NCBI GenBank assembly: GCA_016845365.1
Contig: JAERST010000005.1
Coordinates: 200,846-264,845, forward strand
Reading direction: 5' to 3'
Length of the DNA stretch: 64,000 bases
From: Methanobacteriota archaeon
GTDB taxonomy: Archaea; Thermoplasmatota; Poseidoniia; Poseidoniales; Thalassarchaeaceae
The position numbers were made by a program, and so were the translations under genes. A model generated the notes under the pieces. It searched no databases and was not told the origin of the DNA. It was given only the letters and a program-made list of their open reading frames with translations. Of the stretch, positions 43,469 to 52,858 are shown one piece after another (within the stretch, counting starts at the first letter, position 1; every line of letters begins with the position of its first letter).

Positions 43469-45637
43469 GTGCGGCGTGGAATGATGAATCGTAGGTCGGT
43501 GGCGGTTGCGCTCGTGCTTCTGCTGATGTCGCCATTGGCGGGCAGCATCGCAGCCACGAGCGTTGACGAGGGGCGCGAGCCCCTCGATTCAATCGGCTTG
43601 CAACTCATCGAGGCTGGTCAGACAACCGAGGTTCCAACACAGGCTCCAATCTGGTGGGATACCAGCCTCGAATGGTGGGAATACACCTCTCTCGACGCTG
43701 ACCGAAACGGGATTCACGATTCTCTTCAAACCGCCATCGGTCCGGTCAACGTCGGCATCTCCTACGCGCGCGAGGTGACTGAAACCGATCGCGCGCTCGT
43801 CGAATCTTTGGGTTACGACATCCACCAAGAATTACCGATAGTCGACGCTCTGCTTCTGGGAGATGTTGACGCGAGCCAAGTCTGGCAGCTCGCCCAAATC
43901 GACGGCGTTGTCATGGTCGAGCGCTACGGCTCGCTAGTTTTCTACGGCGATGTACAAACGCCGACTGTCAAGGCTCGAAACTCGACAGAATATCCAGTCG
44001 GCGCTTGGGACTTTGGAGTCACAGGCAAGGGCATTAACATCGCGATGGTCGATACCGGAGTAGACAATGAACACCCCGGTCTCGTCGGCAAATTCGTCGC
44101 CGGTTACGACGCTGTCTGCTACGTACACTCAGACCCACAATGCATCCTCGCAGGTGGCCGCCAAGACGATGGCTCCTTCGACCCAGACGACGGAAACCAG
44201 CACGGCACAGCCTGCATGGGAATGGCCAGCGCGACAGGACTTGAGGCCGATGGCTCACAATCCGATTACTACGGCTCAGCCCCTGACTCGGGCCTAGTCG
44301 ATGTCCGCATCGGCACCGATGTTGGCGCCGGCCCATTCGAGAATTACCTCCTCGAACAGGAATTCTATGAGTCCGCGATGAACGGATTGCAGTGGATTAT
44401 CGATCATCGCGACGATGCCTGGCCGGGAACAGACGAAGCCAGCCACGGCATCGACATCATCTCGCTTTCATGGGGAATCACCAGCCACGAGAACGGAGGC
44501 TCTGACGGCACCGATATGCACAGTAGAATCCTCGATGAAGCGATGGAACTTGGTGTCGCAGTATCGAATGCCGCAGGTAACGATGGTGAGGATAACGATG
44601 GGCTCTCGGGAATGGCATCCTCTTCCCTCTCGATCACCGTCGCCTCGACAGACGACCAGAACACCGTCAACCGCACAGACGACACAATCGCCGGTTACTC
44701 CTCACGCGGACCGCGCAAGGACAATGGAGACGGCAACCCGGTCAACGAGTTGATTCCCGAAATCAGCGCACCGGGGACCAATATCATCCAAGCCGAGGGG
44801 TGCGTGAGCAGCGGCGGCTGCAATAATTTCCTCGGAGGCGACGCCTCTCAGAATACCTACACCGGACGCGGCAGCGGGACCTCATACGCAGCCCCAGCTG
44901 TATCAGGGATAGTAGCACTCGTTTGGGAGGCCAACGAGAACCTAACCCCACTACAAATCAAGGAGGTGCTCAAGCACACCTCCGAAGGCCGTGGAGAACC
45001 AAGCGCGCCGGATGTCGACCCTTACTGGAACCGTGAATTCGGCTATGGGATGGTCGATGCGCTAGCTGCCGTCGAACTGGCGATATTCCTCCGAGACAGC
45101 GGTCAAACCCCTCTCATCGACCCGACTCTGCAGAGCCATTCGTACGGCTTCAATCAAACAATCACCGAGACTGCGATCAATATCACAGGTCACGCGTGGG
45201 GTCAAGCAGGAAGCATCGACCGTGTCGAATTCCGAATTAACGAGGGCGAGTGGCAGGAGGCAACTTACTCGGCAACCCCAAGCGAAGTTGGAGCACTAAC
45301 TCCCTTCCTCTGGCACGTGCTTCTCGACCCTGCTAAACTGCCAGCCGGCGAGCACACCATCGAGGTTCACGCGGTCGCCGGCGCAATGCACTCACTCCCA
45401 GTCTTCCACCAAGTCACCGGCACCGGCGCCGATGAAACAGCATTAGGTATCCCGCCGCTCGCAATCGGAGTAGTAGCACTCGTCGCCCTCGCATGGATTG
45501 CATCCCTCGTACTCATTCGCTACCGCTCCGACGACGAAATCGACGCCATCATCGAAAATGTCCGCGGCCGCGACGAAACCAAGGCAGCCCTTGAGAGCGA
45601 AATCGATGAGGTCGTCGAGGCCGAATTAATCGATTGA
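43469..45637 (+). CDS. Subtilisin-like serine protease, membrane-anchored (S8)
   Basis: A 722-residue exported protease. After a signal peptide (MNRRSVAVALVLLLMSPLAG, starting at an internal ATG) and a propeptide-like region, the catalytic domain supplies all three triad elements: Asp in IAMVDTGVDNEHPG (about residue 195), His in DGNQHGTACMGMAS (about 245), and Ser in GSGTSYAAPAVSGI (about 470). An extracellular C-terminal domain precedes a single membrane helix (IPPLAIGVVALVALAWIASLVLI) and a short charged cytoplasmic tail. It would degrade external proteins; peptides could then be taken up by the dpp system 15 kb away. Several ATGs lie at the start (43469, 43481, 43484). Confidence 0.9.
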   Translation: MRRGMMNRRSVAVALVLLLMSPLAGSIAATSVDEGREPLDSIGLQLIEAGQTTEVPTQAPIWWDTSLEWWEYTSLDADRNGIHDSLQTAIGPVNVGISYAREVTETDRALVESLGYDIHQELPIVDALLLGDVDASQVWQLAQIDGVVMVERYGSLVFYGDVQTPTVKARNSTEYPVGAWDFGVTGKGINIAMVDTGVDNEHPGLVGKFVAGYDAVCYVHSDPQCILAGGRQDDGSFDPDDGNQHGTACMGMASATGLEADGSQSDYYGSAPDSGLVDVRIGTDVGAGPFENYLLEQEFYESAMNGLQWIIDHRDDAWPGTDEASHGIDIISLSWGITSHENGGSDGTDMHSRILDEAMELGVAVSNAAGNDGEDNDGLSGMASSSLSITVASTDDQNTVNRTDDTIAGYSSRGPRKDNGDGNPVNELIPEISAPGTNIIQAEGCVSSGGCNNFLGGDASQNTYTGRGSGTSYAAPAVSGIVALVWEANENLTPLQIKEVLKHTSEGRGEPSAPDVDPYWNREFGYGMVDALAAVELAIFLRDSGQTPLIDPTLQSHSYGFNQTITETAINITGHAWGQAGSIDRVEFRINEGEWQEATYSATPSEVGALTPFLWHVLLDPAKLPAGEHTIEVHAVAGAMHSLPVFHQVTGTGADETALGIPPLAIGVVALVALAWIASLVLIRYRSDDEIDAIIENVRGRDETKAALESEIDEVVEAELID

Positions 45638-45768
45638 TTCCCCGGTCGAAGCCGCTCCACGCCGTCGCCCCAACCCAACCGATTTTTCGCTCAGAAATCT
45701 CACTCACACCCCAATTCCGAAGGATTCAGGGGTGTGTCTTCAAATGCTCATCGAGTCGTCCGTAGGTC

Positions 45769-46917
45769 GTGGTGCGGTTTTCGGAACGAGCGAACAGCAT
45801 CCGTCCAACTGGCGTTAGACGGATGTTCGACATGGCTGGCGATGACGCTGTCCAGTTCGGTTTGGGCGAGCCAGATTTCCAACCTCCAGACATCGCCATC
45901 GAGGCTTTCACACGCGCCATGGAGGAAGGCCGAAACAAATACACGACAACAGCAGGCCTTCCCCCGCTACGTCAAAAGATTGCAGAGACGTGGCACCACC
46001 TTGTGCCGACCTTGGATGAGTCCAACGTTTGTATGACGATGAGCGGAACCAATGCACTCCTCGACATATTCCTAGCTTTGGTCGACCCGGGAGACGAAGT
46101 CCTACTTCCCGAACCCTACTTCCCTCTCTACCCAACCGATGTGGTGATTTGCGGAGGCAGCCCGGTTCTCTACCCCTGCAATTTTGAAAATGGATTCGTG
46201 CCGACCGTCGCTGACCTCGAGGCGCGATTGACAGAGAATACGATTGCAATCCTCTACAATTTCCCGAGCAATCCGACGGGCGGAAATGTAACGCCTGAAC
46301 AGCGCGATGAACTGCTTGAATTCGCGCGCGAGAATGATTTGTGGGTCATCACCGACGAGGTTTACGACCGCATTGTTTACGATCGCGAGCATGTTTCATT
46401 CATCGGTGCTGGATATGACAAAGTCATCATGATCAACTCCTTCTCGAAGACCTTCGCCATGACTGGCTGGAGAATCGGCTACATTCTCTCGCCGGACCCC
46501 GAAGCGATGGGTCATATCACCAAGATGCAGTATTATGTGACAGCGTGCAGTAATGATGCGATGCAGCACGCTGTGCTCGAGGCCTTGGAGAAGGCCTCGG
46601 ATTATCCGGCGCAGATGCGTGATGAATTTCAGGCGCGCCGGGATTTAATCTGCGAGCGATTGAACGCTATGCCTGGAGTCTCTTGCCATGTTCCTACGGG
46701 TGCGTTCTATGTCTTCCCGAAAGTCGATGTTCCTGGAATGAATAGTGAAGAGATTGCTATGGCTTTGCTTGAGGGCGGAGTCCTTTGTAGTCCCGGTTCC
46801 GCCTTTGGTGCTGCAGGTGAGGGTCACTTGCGATTTGCCTACACCATTGGGCGCGAGGACATTTCGCGCGGGATGGACCGCGTCGAGAAGGTCATCGCTG
46901 AATTGCGCGGCGACTGA
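45769..46917 (+). CDS. Class I/II pyridoxal-phosphate aminotransferase (aspartate-type)
   Basis: A 382-residue aminotransferase. FGLGEPDFQPPDIAIEAF, AGLPPLRQKIAE, YNFPSNPTGGNVTPEQ (Asn for the cofactor ring), ITDEVYDRIVYD (Asp and Tyr), and SFSKTFAMTGWRIGYI (cofactor Lys in SFSK) are all present. The C-terminal LRFAYTIGREDISRGMDRV contains the substrate carboxylate Arg. Aspartate or aromatic amino acid specificity is not decided. The start is one of two adjacent GTG codons (45769 or 45772). Confidence 0.92.
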   Translation: MVRFSERANSIRPTGVRRMFDMAGDDAVQFGLGEPDFQPPDIAIEAFTRAMEEGRNKYTTTAGLPPLRQKIAETWHHLVPTLDESNVCMTMSGTNALLDIFLALVDPGDEVLLPEPYFPLYPTDVVICGGSPVLYPCNFENGFVPTVADLEARLTENTIAILYNFPSNPTGGNVTPEQRDELLEFARENDLWVITDEVYDRIVYDREHVSFIGAGYDKVIMINSFSKTFAMTGWRIGYILSPDPEAMGHITKMQYYVTACSNDAMQHAVLEALEKASDYPAQMRDEFQARRDLICERLNAMPGVSCHVPTGAFYVFPKVDVPGMNSEEIAMALLEGGVLCSPGSAFGAAGEGHLRFAYTIGREDISRGMDRVEKVIAELRGD

Positions 46918-46929
46918 GGGGGCTGTGCG

Positions 46930-47148
46930 ATGTCGGGCGCAGCCGAATTGGCATTCTTTCTACTCGGATTGATTGCTTTCAGCATCGGCTCGCGCTATCT
47001 TGACGATGTGTATTCTGCAATTTTCCTTGTATTGGCTGGGAGTGGCCTATTCCTCATCGGCCCGAATTCCTTCCTTTTTGGGGTATTTCTTGCGAGCGGA
47101 TGGGCCGTTCTGAGCGCCGCGGTTGACAAGGCATTTCCTGCTGAATAA
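46930..47148 (+). CDS. Small membrane protein of unknown function
   Basis: A 72-residue, very hydrophobic protein with two or three membrane segments (LAFFLLGLIAFSIG, YSAIFLVLAGSGLFLIG, FLFGVFLASGWAVLSAA). It begins 12 bases after the aminotransferase stop, preceded by a GGGGGCTG site. No family recognised. Confidence 0.55.
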   Translation: MSGAAELAFFLLGLIAFSIGSRYLDDVYSAIFLVLAGSGLFLIGPNSFLFGVFLASGWAVLSAAVDKAFPAE

Positions 47149-47252
47149 ATCTCAGGCGGGTTATTTCCTCAGTTCTTTTTCGGGCCACTGTGAGCAACTG
47201 ATTTCGGTTTTGCGTCCAGTTGATTTATTAGTCCACATTCGATGGAGAACTC

Positions 47253-47840
47253 ATGCAAAGCAAACACATTTTTGTTTTCATGCTCGTTTTTCTTACACCA
47301 ATAACCGGATGTATCGGAGGAGAAGACTCGGATGATGCAATAGGGCCGATTGCTAAAGAAGGGATATTACCGGACTTGACTGCACCCAATCAGTACGGAG
47401 AGAACATCACGCTCTCGGACATGCAAGGCGACATGCTTGTTATTCTCATCAACATGGGGGGGTGGTGCCATGTTTGCTTTCAATCAACAGAGAATGCTAC
47501 GGCATTGATAGAACAAATGGAAGCCCTCGATGACCGTTACAATGTGAATTTTGTTGAAGTCTTGGGAAGTGATGATACTTGGGAAGGGGTGGCTAACCAA
47601 ACCTACGCCATGAACTGGTCCGTTGAATACAACACTTCACATCACATCCTTCATTCGGAAGCTGCACAAAATTACACGATAGAAATGGTAGAGGTCGGAT
47701 GGCCCACATACCTAATCGTCGATCCGGATGGGGTGATGAGACTAGAGCAACCCGGAGTGAACTCCATCACCGCTGAAGATGTGCAAGAGCAGTACGAACT
47801 CTATCTATCAGAAAAAGAGGATTCTTCGTCTGACTCTTGA
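47253..47840 (+). CDS. Thioredoxin/TlpA-like lipoprotein
   Basis: A 195-residue exported protein. The signal peptide (MQSKHIFVFMLVFLTPITGC) ends in a lipobox and a G-G-E-D linker. The domain that follows reads PDLTAPNQYGENITLSDMQGD, NMGGWCHVCFQS with a CxxC redox pair, and GWPTYLIVDPDGV with the cis-Pro. The substrate is unknown; an extracytoplasmic disulfide or peroxide role is the usual inference. About 105 bases separate it from the preceding gene. Confidence 0.82.
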   Translation: MQSKHIFVFMLVFLTPITGCIGGEDSDDAIGPIAKEGILPDLTAPNQYGENITLSDMQGDMLVILINMGGWCHVCFQSTENATALIEQMEALDDRYNVNFVEVLGSDDTWEGVANQTYAMNWSVEYNTSHHILHSEAAQNYTIEMVEVGWPTYLIVDPDGVMRLEQPGVNSITAEDVQEQYELYLSEKEDSSSDS

Positions 47841-47846
47841 TTGGGT

Positions 47847-48992
47847 TCAATCATCGAAGAGGCCGAATGGTAGGTCAATCATTCGATTGCCGTCCTCTGA
47901 TTCCTCCACGGCTTCACGCGTGGCTTCGGCTTGAGATGATGATTCATCTTCACCCTCCCGAGCAGTCGTTCGTTTCCAGGTGCCGAATCCATCCAGAGGG
48001 TTCTCCTCAGGTTCTGGGGCAGTGGATGGTGATGCGTCCTCTTCCAGAAGTGTCTGATTGAGATTCTCGATTTGCTCTTCGGGGTCACGCATCCAATCGG
48101 GCATATCGTGAGCCCCGCCGAGTACGGAAATTGTGGTGAATACGGCGACTGGAAGAACCGAGATGGCGACAAGGAAATCGATTATTGCCGCGTCGGGGAT
48201 TTGCTCGGCGGGCATTATCGATTCGAGCAAAACAGCCTCTAATTGCACGCTATGCCAGAGCGTATAATCGACATCGAGCCATTCGAGAGCTATCTGTAAC
48301 ATAATTCGAGCCGTAAACCAGAAAATGATGATTGGCAGAATCCATGAAAATTTCGAGATTCGGGCAAGGATTCTGCGGAACCAAGCGGCGATTCCGATGA
48401 GGTGACGTGAGTAAATCGGTTGGATTCTGAGGCCAAACCAGAGGGCGATGAAGTAGCCAACCATTCCCATTTCGAAGGCTCGTTCCGGCTCGACGAAGCG
48501 CTCTGGTATGCCTTCCATAATGGCCAATGGAATTGCGATGAGAGCTACCTGAACCGGAATGGCAAGAATCTGCAAACCACCATGTATCGAAAGCAAGTCG
48601 TATGAATCGGTTTTGCTACTTACGAGTCGCGCCATCTGCCCATAAGGGCTGGCTTGTAAATTGAGTCTGGCGCGGTCGATGAGTTCGGGTGTGTTGACTT
48701 TTCTTCGCAGACCGAGAACGGTCAGCCATCCACCTCGGTCTGCGACACTCGCCGGTGAGTAAGCTCCAGCGATTAATGCCAAAATTAAGGAAAGGAGTCC
48801 ATAGGCCAAACCGGCGATAATAATCCAATCAAGCGCTGCTAAATCGATATCGAACGAAAGCTGTTCACCATCGTTATCGATGGATAGTAGATAGGTCAAC
48901 GAAAAGCCGACAATCGGTGCGATGGTCACTTGACCGAGAACGATGGTGGCAAGGAAGAATCGCGGAAGAAGAGGGCTCTTCTGTCCGCTCAT
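47847..48992 (-). CDS. Polytopic membrane protein with acidic cytoplasmic tail, unknown function
   Basis: About 381 residues with six or more hydrophobic segments: FFLATIVLGQVTIAPIVGF, LDWIIIAGLAYGLLSLILALIAGA, LAIPVQVALIAIPLAIM, MVGYFIALWFGL, WILPIIIFWFTARIML and FLVAISVLPVAVFTTISVLG. The C-terminal 100 residues are Glu/Asp/Ser-rich. The ATG at 48992 (MSGQKSPLL) is preferred over the one at 49019, since the extra residues are atypical. It is divergent from the 1199-residue surface protein. Family not recognised. Confidence 0.6.
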   Translation of the reverse strand: MSGQKSPLLPRFFLATIVLGQVTIAPIVGFSLTYLLSIDNDGEQLSFDIDLAALDWIIIAGLAYGLLSLILALIAGAYSPASVADRGGWLTVLGLRRKVNTPELIDRARLNLQASPYGQMARLVSSKTDSYDLLSIHGGLQILAIPVQVALIAIPLAIMEGIPERFVEPERAFEMGMVGYFIALWFGLRIQPIYSRHLIGIAAWFRRILARISKFSWILPIIIFWFTARIMLQIALEWLDVDYTLWHSVQLEAVLLESIMPAEQIPDAAIIDFLVAISVLPVAVFTTISVLGGAHDMPDWMRDPEEQIENLNQTLLEEDASPSTAPEPEENPLDGFGTWKRTTAREGEDESSSQAEATREAVEESEDGNRMIDLPFGLFDD

Positions 48993-49151
48993 CGTCCGCT
49001 GGCAACTCCAAAGCAACATAAGACCTTCATCTGAAGTGAGGGCGGCAATCCTCGTTCAGCGATAGGATAGATTCCCGCCGAAGTATCCAGCACCCCCGCC
49101 CGTAGGGCGGCGCACGCACCTACCGAACCTTCATACACGAACCGATATCGC

Positions 49152-52100
49152 ATGAACTCGTTGTCTATGCGGAGCCTATCGTCAATCACCTTGTTCGCCA
49201 TTCTCATGGTGACGAGCCTCTCGCCTCTCGCGTTCGGCCCGGCACTGGATTACTCACCAGCGCGCGAGGCCTCGCCTCGCGCCCTTTTCGATTACGAAGT
49301 TACTTCCATCGAAATCGGCAATGGTAGCCTCGATGCAACCGAGTGGACCAATCCAGACGGAAGTGTCGTTGAGTACGTCATGCGTGACCAACTCATTCAG
49401 ATCAACGTGACTTTCACTCAAGCTGGAACCTCTGGTCAACCCTCAAGCGCAACAGGATTCCTTGAGATTTGGCACCCTGTCGGATTCATGATTACTCAAT
49501 GGCAGGTAAACATGACACTCTCTGGATACCAATCGTATCGAGCTGAGTTCTACTGGACTCCAACCTCAGCCCACAGTCAATTGGATGAGAATGGTTACCT
49601 CGTCGGCGGAATCCTTCTGCGAGGAATTGTCGACGGTGGTCTCGCCGACGATAATGAAGCCAATAATCAACTCGAAAGAGAGATGCCTGTCGCGGTTTGG
49701 AACGACCCGATGGAGAATGGAATCTGTGGAGATGTTGACCAAGATAATTCACCCGATTGCCCGAACCAACTAAGCTACGGCAATCCGCTTTGGGTTGGAG
49801 CCGGATACGACACAGATGGCTCACTTTCAGACCACCCAGACTACTATGGTCACTGGAGAATGGACAATACTTCGAGCGCGGTCGGCGACCGACACTGGCG
49901 AGTCTCTCGCGAAGGGGCTGATTACGCCAGCAATCGACTCGACCGGCTATGGTGGGGTTGGCTAACGCCGTTCGACAATTGTGATGACCCTGGTCACGGA
50001 CTCGGCTACGGTACTCGTGAGAACACTCTCTCAACACTGTACGCCAACAATTTCTGTCTCGCTCGAATCCGTGGATTCGAGTATCTCTCGCTCCAGATGG
50101 TGTCCCATGCTTGGGGTGAAATGGGCGCGGGAGATTCCGTTCGACTTGAAGCATCAGCGGGGAATGATGAATTCTACAATTACACCGCTCAAGAACTCTC
50201 AGCCACATATGGGGATTGGACTCAATTGGTCTGGAATATGACCGATGTTCACCCGACTGGAGATTATACGCTTGCATTCAGGTTCGATTCCGATTCGTCC
50301 TATGCAACTCAGGGAATCCACATCGACGGATTCATCCTCTTCGGAATCGAGAGGGTCGCGCAATATACTCTCGACGTCGACTGCGACGACCCTCTTCCAA
50401 ATGCCTACATCGTGGTACCAGCAGACCCGCGGCCGCCATCTTTGGCGTGCACTGTGAAGAATAACGGATATGTCGATATCACTCTGCGTGTCTACACCGA
50501 GGTGTCGAATAAATCGTGGATGTGGGAACACCCTCTTCGCATCGATTCTAACCATCCCTCGGACCACGATAATAGCGTCGTCACGAAAAACATCAAGGCT
50601 CTCGAAACCATGGATTTGTGGGTCAATTTGTCAATTCCAGATGGGGTCACGGTCCAAGAGGTGAATTGGTATGTTCACATCGGTGACGGATTGACGAATT
50701 TCTCTAAGTGGAGTATCGATTTACCAGTCGACGTCACCGCAGCTTATTCCGCATATCTGACTCAGAAAACGCTGCAGAATCCAGCGGTCACACTGCTTCC
50801 CGGAGAGACCGGTGATGTCACGATGAAGCTCAAGAATACAGGTAACCAGATGGCGACTTGGAATCTCGGTGGGACCTTCGCTGACAATCGTTGGAACGCT
50901 GCGAACTTGGCTTGGTTCAATGAAAGCGGAGTCGAGATGACAAGCGTGGAAATGGCGATTGGAGACAAGATCGAACTCAACGCTCGCATCACTGCTCCTG
51001 ACGAGATCACACCCGGTTCATACGCCATCACCCTGCTCGCCAACGGGCGCGCACCGGCTAATTTCCAGACTGAATGGACCGTTCATGTCGAGGTTCCAAT
51101 CGACCATAATTTGACCTTGATTCCAGAGGTCAGGGAGATGCTTGCTCCTGCTGATGGTGCTTTGCGATGGATTGAGATTCAATTGGTCAATGACGGTAAT
51201 TCAGAGGAAGCATTCGACCTGAGTATCTCCGCCGATTGGCGCCTCGGTCTTGAGTTGAATGCTGAACAAACCCTCGGAATCGACCCATTTGGCGGCGATA
51301 CGAGCATTATGCTGATGTTCCCGATGCCTTATGGTATCGAGAATGAAACCTACCAGATTTGGGTCCGAGCGACCAGCCAGATTAATCCTCAGTATCAGCG
51401 CAGCGTGCAATTACTGCTGACGGTGCCTGAAACCTATCTCGTCGATGTTCCTGACATGGATCTTACGGAAGAGGTCTACAGGGCTGGAGACGACCCTCGC
51501 ACGATGCGCTGGGAGGTTTGGAATAACGGCAATATGCCCGATAAGTTCCACATTTCTTTCGAGACCAGTCACTCGGATATTTCAGTATTCGCGAAGGACT
51601 TGAACAATGGAAAAACGGCTTGGATTGAGCCGGGTTCCTCGGTCAATCTCTCGGTGAGTTATGCCTTTGCTGCAGGCGCAGATGGTGACCGCACAGTGAC
51701 TTTGATTGCGACCAGCCAAGAATCCGATTCGATCGGCCAAAGCGTCTCAGATCAAGGGGAGGCCGAATTCAAGGTCGGTAAGGTCGGCTGGTTACTTGTT
51801 TTACCACCCGCTGGCGGTCAAACGGTTGTTGTCGATGAGAGAGGAGCCGTTACACTCGAATTCACTGTCCAGAATCTGCATACGACTTCTGAGCAATTGA
51901 TGCGAGCGGACATCGATAGGACAACCGAGCCAGAGTTGTTCTACAATGTTCTCGATGTCCGCGTCGACAGCGAAGACCGTGATTTCGTCCTCGGCCCACA
52001 AGCCACTAAGACCGTCACGGTCACCGTTGATATCTCTCAGGAAAACTTGGATAATTTGGCTGAGAATACTATGATGTTCAATGTGATTCTCTCTGTAGAT

Positions 52101-52751
52101 TCTGACATCGATAAGGTCTCGGTCGGAACTCCGATTCAACTGGTCAAGACCGTACAAGTCAGCGATGGGCCTGATGTTGGATTCTTGGCTAAGTTAGCTG
52201 CGAATATCGTCTTCGTAATCGCCGGCCTAGTCGCTATGGGCGTGGTCTTGGTAATCACTCTGCGAATCGTTAGAGAGGCCGGCGCGCCGCTCGAGGAATA
52301 CTCGAGCATCGAGGATTATTCCCCGAGCTTCGTCGACTTCGGTGGAGAGGGTGCGGTCCCTGCTGCACCAGAACTTCCTGCCGCCGATGAGGTCGCCAAT
52401 TCGATGTTCGGCGGCTCGGCTGAAATCTTTGAGAATCCAGCCGCTGAGATGCCGCCTCCACCACTGCCTGAGCCTGGTGCACCAGAGATGCCAGCGCCAG
52501 AGATGCCAGCGCCTTCGATGCCAGAACCTGAGGCAATGCCGGAGCCCGAAGTCGCTGAAGAGACAGTCGAAGAGGTCGTAGAAGAGACCGAGGCAGTTGA
52601 GGAAGCGGCAGACGAGCCGGCCTCAGAGCCCGAGCCTGCACTTCCACTCGGTGTTCCACCAGTTCCTGAAGAAGGTCTTCCAGAGGGCTGGACCATGGAG
52701 CAGTGGGCCTATTATGGGCAGAAGTGGCTCGACCAAAATAAGGGCGAATAA
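49152..52751 (+). CDS. Large membrane-anchored surface protein
   Basis: A 1199-residue exported protein. A signal peptide (residues about 1-36) is followed by repeated beta-rich extracellular domains of about 1000 residues, including a jelly-roll-like segment (YGHWRMDNTSSA... to GIHIDGFILFGIE) and several CARDB-like units (WNNGNMPDKFHISFE, VNDGNSEEAFDLSIS). A single membrane helix lies near residue 1020 (IVFVIAGLVAMGVVLVITL). The cytoplasmic tail is Pro/Glu-rich and ends with LPEGWTMEQWAYYGQKWL, a Trp/Tyr-rich motif. Such domains suggest adhesion, S-layer or polymer binding, but no enzyme motif is seen. Confidence 0.75.
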   Translation: MNSLSMRSLSSITLFAILMVTSLSPLAFGPALDYSPAREASPRALFDYEVTSIEIGNGSLDATEWTNPDGSVVEYVMRDQLIQINVTFTQAGTSGQPSSATGFLEIWHPVGFMITQWQVNMTLSGYQSYRAEFYWTPTSAHSQLDENGYLVGGILLRGIVDGGLADDNEANNQLEREMPVAVWNDPMENGICGDVDQDNSPDCPNQLSYGNPLWVGAGYDTDGSLSDHPDYYGHWRMDNTSSAVGDRHWRVSREGADYASNRLDRLWWGWLTPFDNCDDPGHGLGYGTRENTLSTLYANNFCLARIRGFEYLSLQMVSHAWGEMGAGDSVRLEASAGNDEFYNYTAQELSATYGDWTQLVWNMTDVHPTGDYTLAFRFDSDSSYATQGIHIDGFILFGIERVAQYTLDVDCDDPLPNAYIVVPADPRPPSLACTVKNNGYVDITLRVYTEVSNKSWMWEHPLRIDSNHPSDHDNSVVTKNIKALETMDLWVNLSIPDGVTVQEVNWYVHIGDGLTNFSKWSIDLPVDVTAAYSAYLTQKTLQNPAVTLLPGETGDVTMKLKNTGNQMATWNLGGTFADNRWNAANLAWFNESGVEMTSVEMAIGDKIELNARITAPDEITPGSYAITLLANGRAPANFQTEWTVHVEVPIDHNLTLIPEVREMLAPADGALRWIEIQLVNDGNSEEAFDLSISADWRLGLELNAEQTLGIDPFGGDTSIMLMFPMPYGIENETYQIWVRATSQINPQYQRSVQLLLTVPETYLVDVPDMDLTEEVYRAGDDPRTMRWEVWNNGNMPDKFHISFETSHSDISVFAKDLNNGKTAWIEPGSSVNLSVSYAFAAGADGDRTVTLIATSQESDSIGQSVSDQGEAEFKVGKVGWLLVLPPAGGQTVVVDERGAVTLEFTVQNLHTTSEQLMRADIDRTTEPELFYNVLDVRVDSEDRDFVLGPQATKTVTVTVDISQENLDNLAENTMMFNVILSVDSDIDKVSVGTPIQLVKTVQVSDGPDVGFLAKLAANIVFVIAGLVAMGVVLVITLRIVREAGAPLEEYSSIEDYSPSFVDFGGEGAVPAAPELPAADEVANSMFGGSAEIFENPAAEMPPPPLPEPGAPEMPAPEMPAPSMPEPEAMPEPEVAEETVEEVVEETEAVEEAADEPASEPEPALPLGVPPVPEEGLPEGWTMEQWAYYGQKWLDQNKGE

Positions 52752-52858
52752 GCCTGATTTGCAATTTTGGTGGATGAGCGCGCTCGCGCCTACGTGTGCG
52801 AGGCCTTATGACCCCCACTCGGGTCGGCGGACTGCTGGATTCCGGAGCGTGATTTCCG

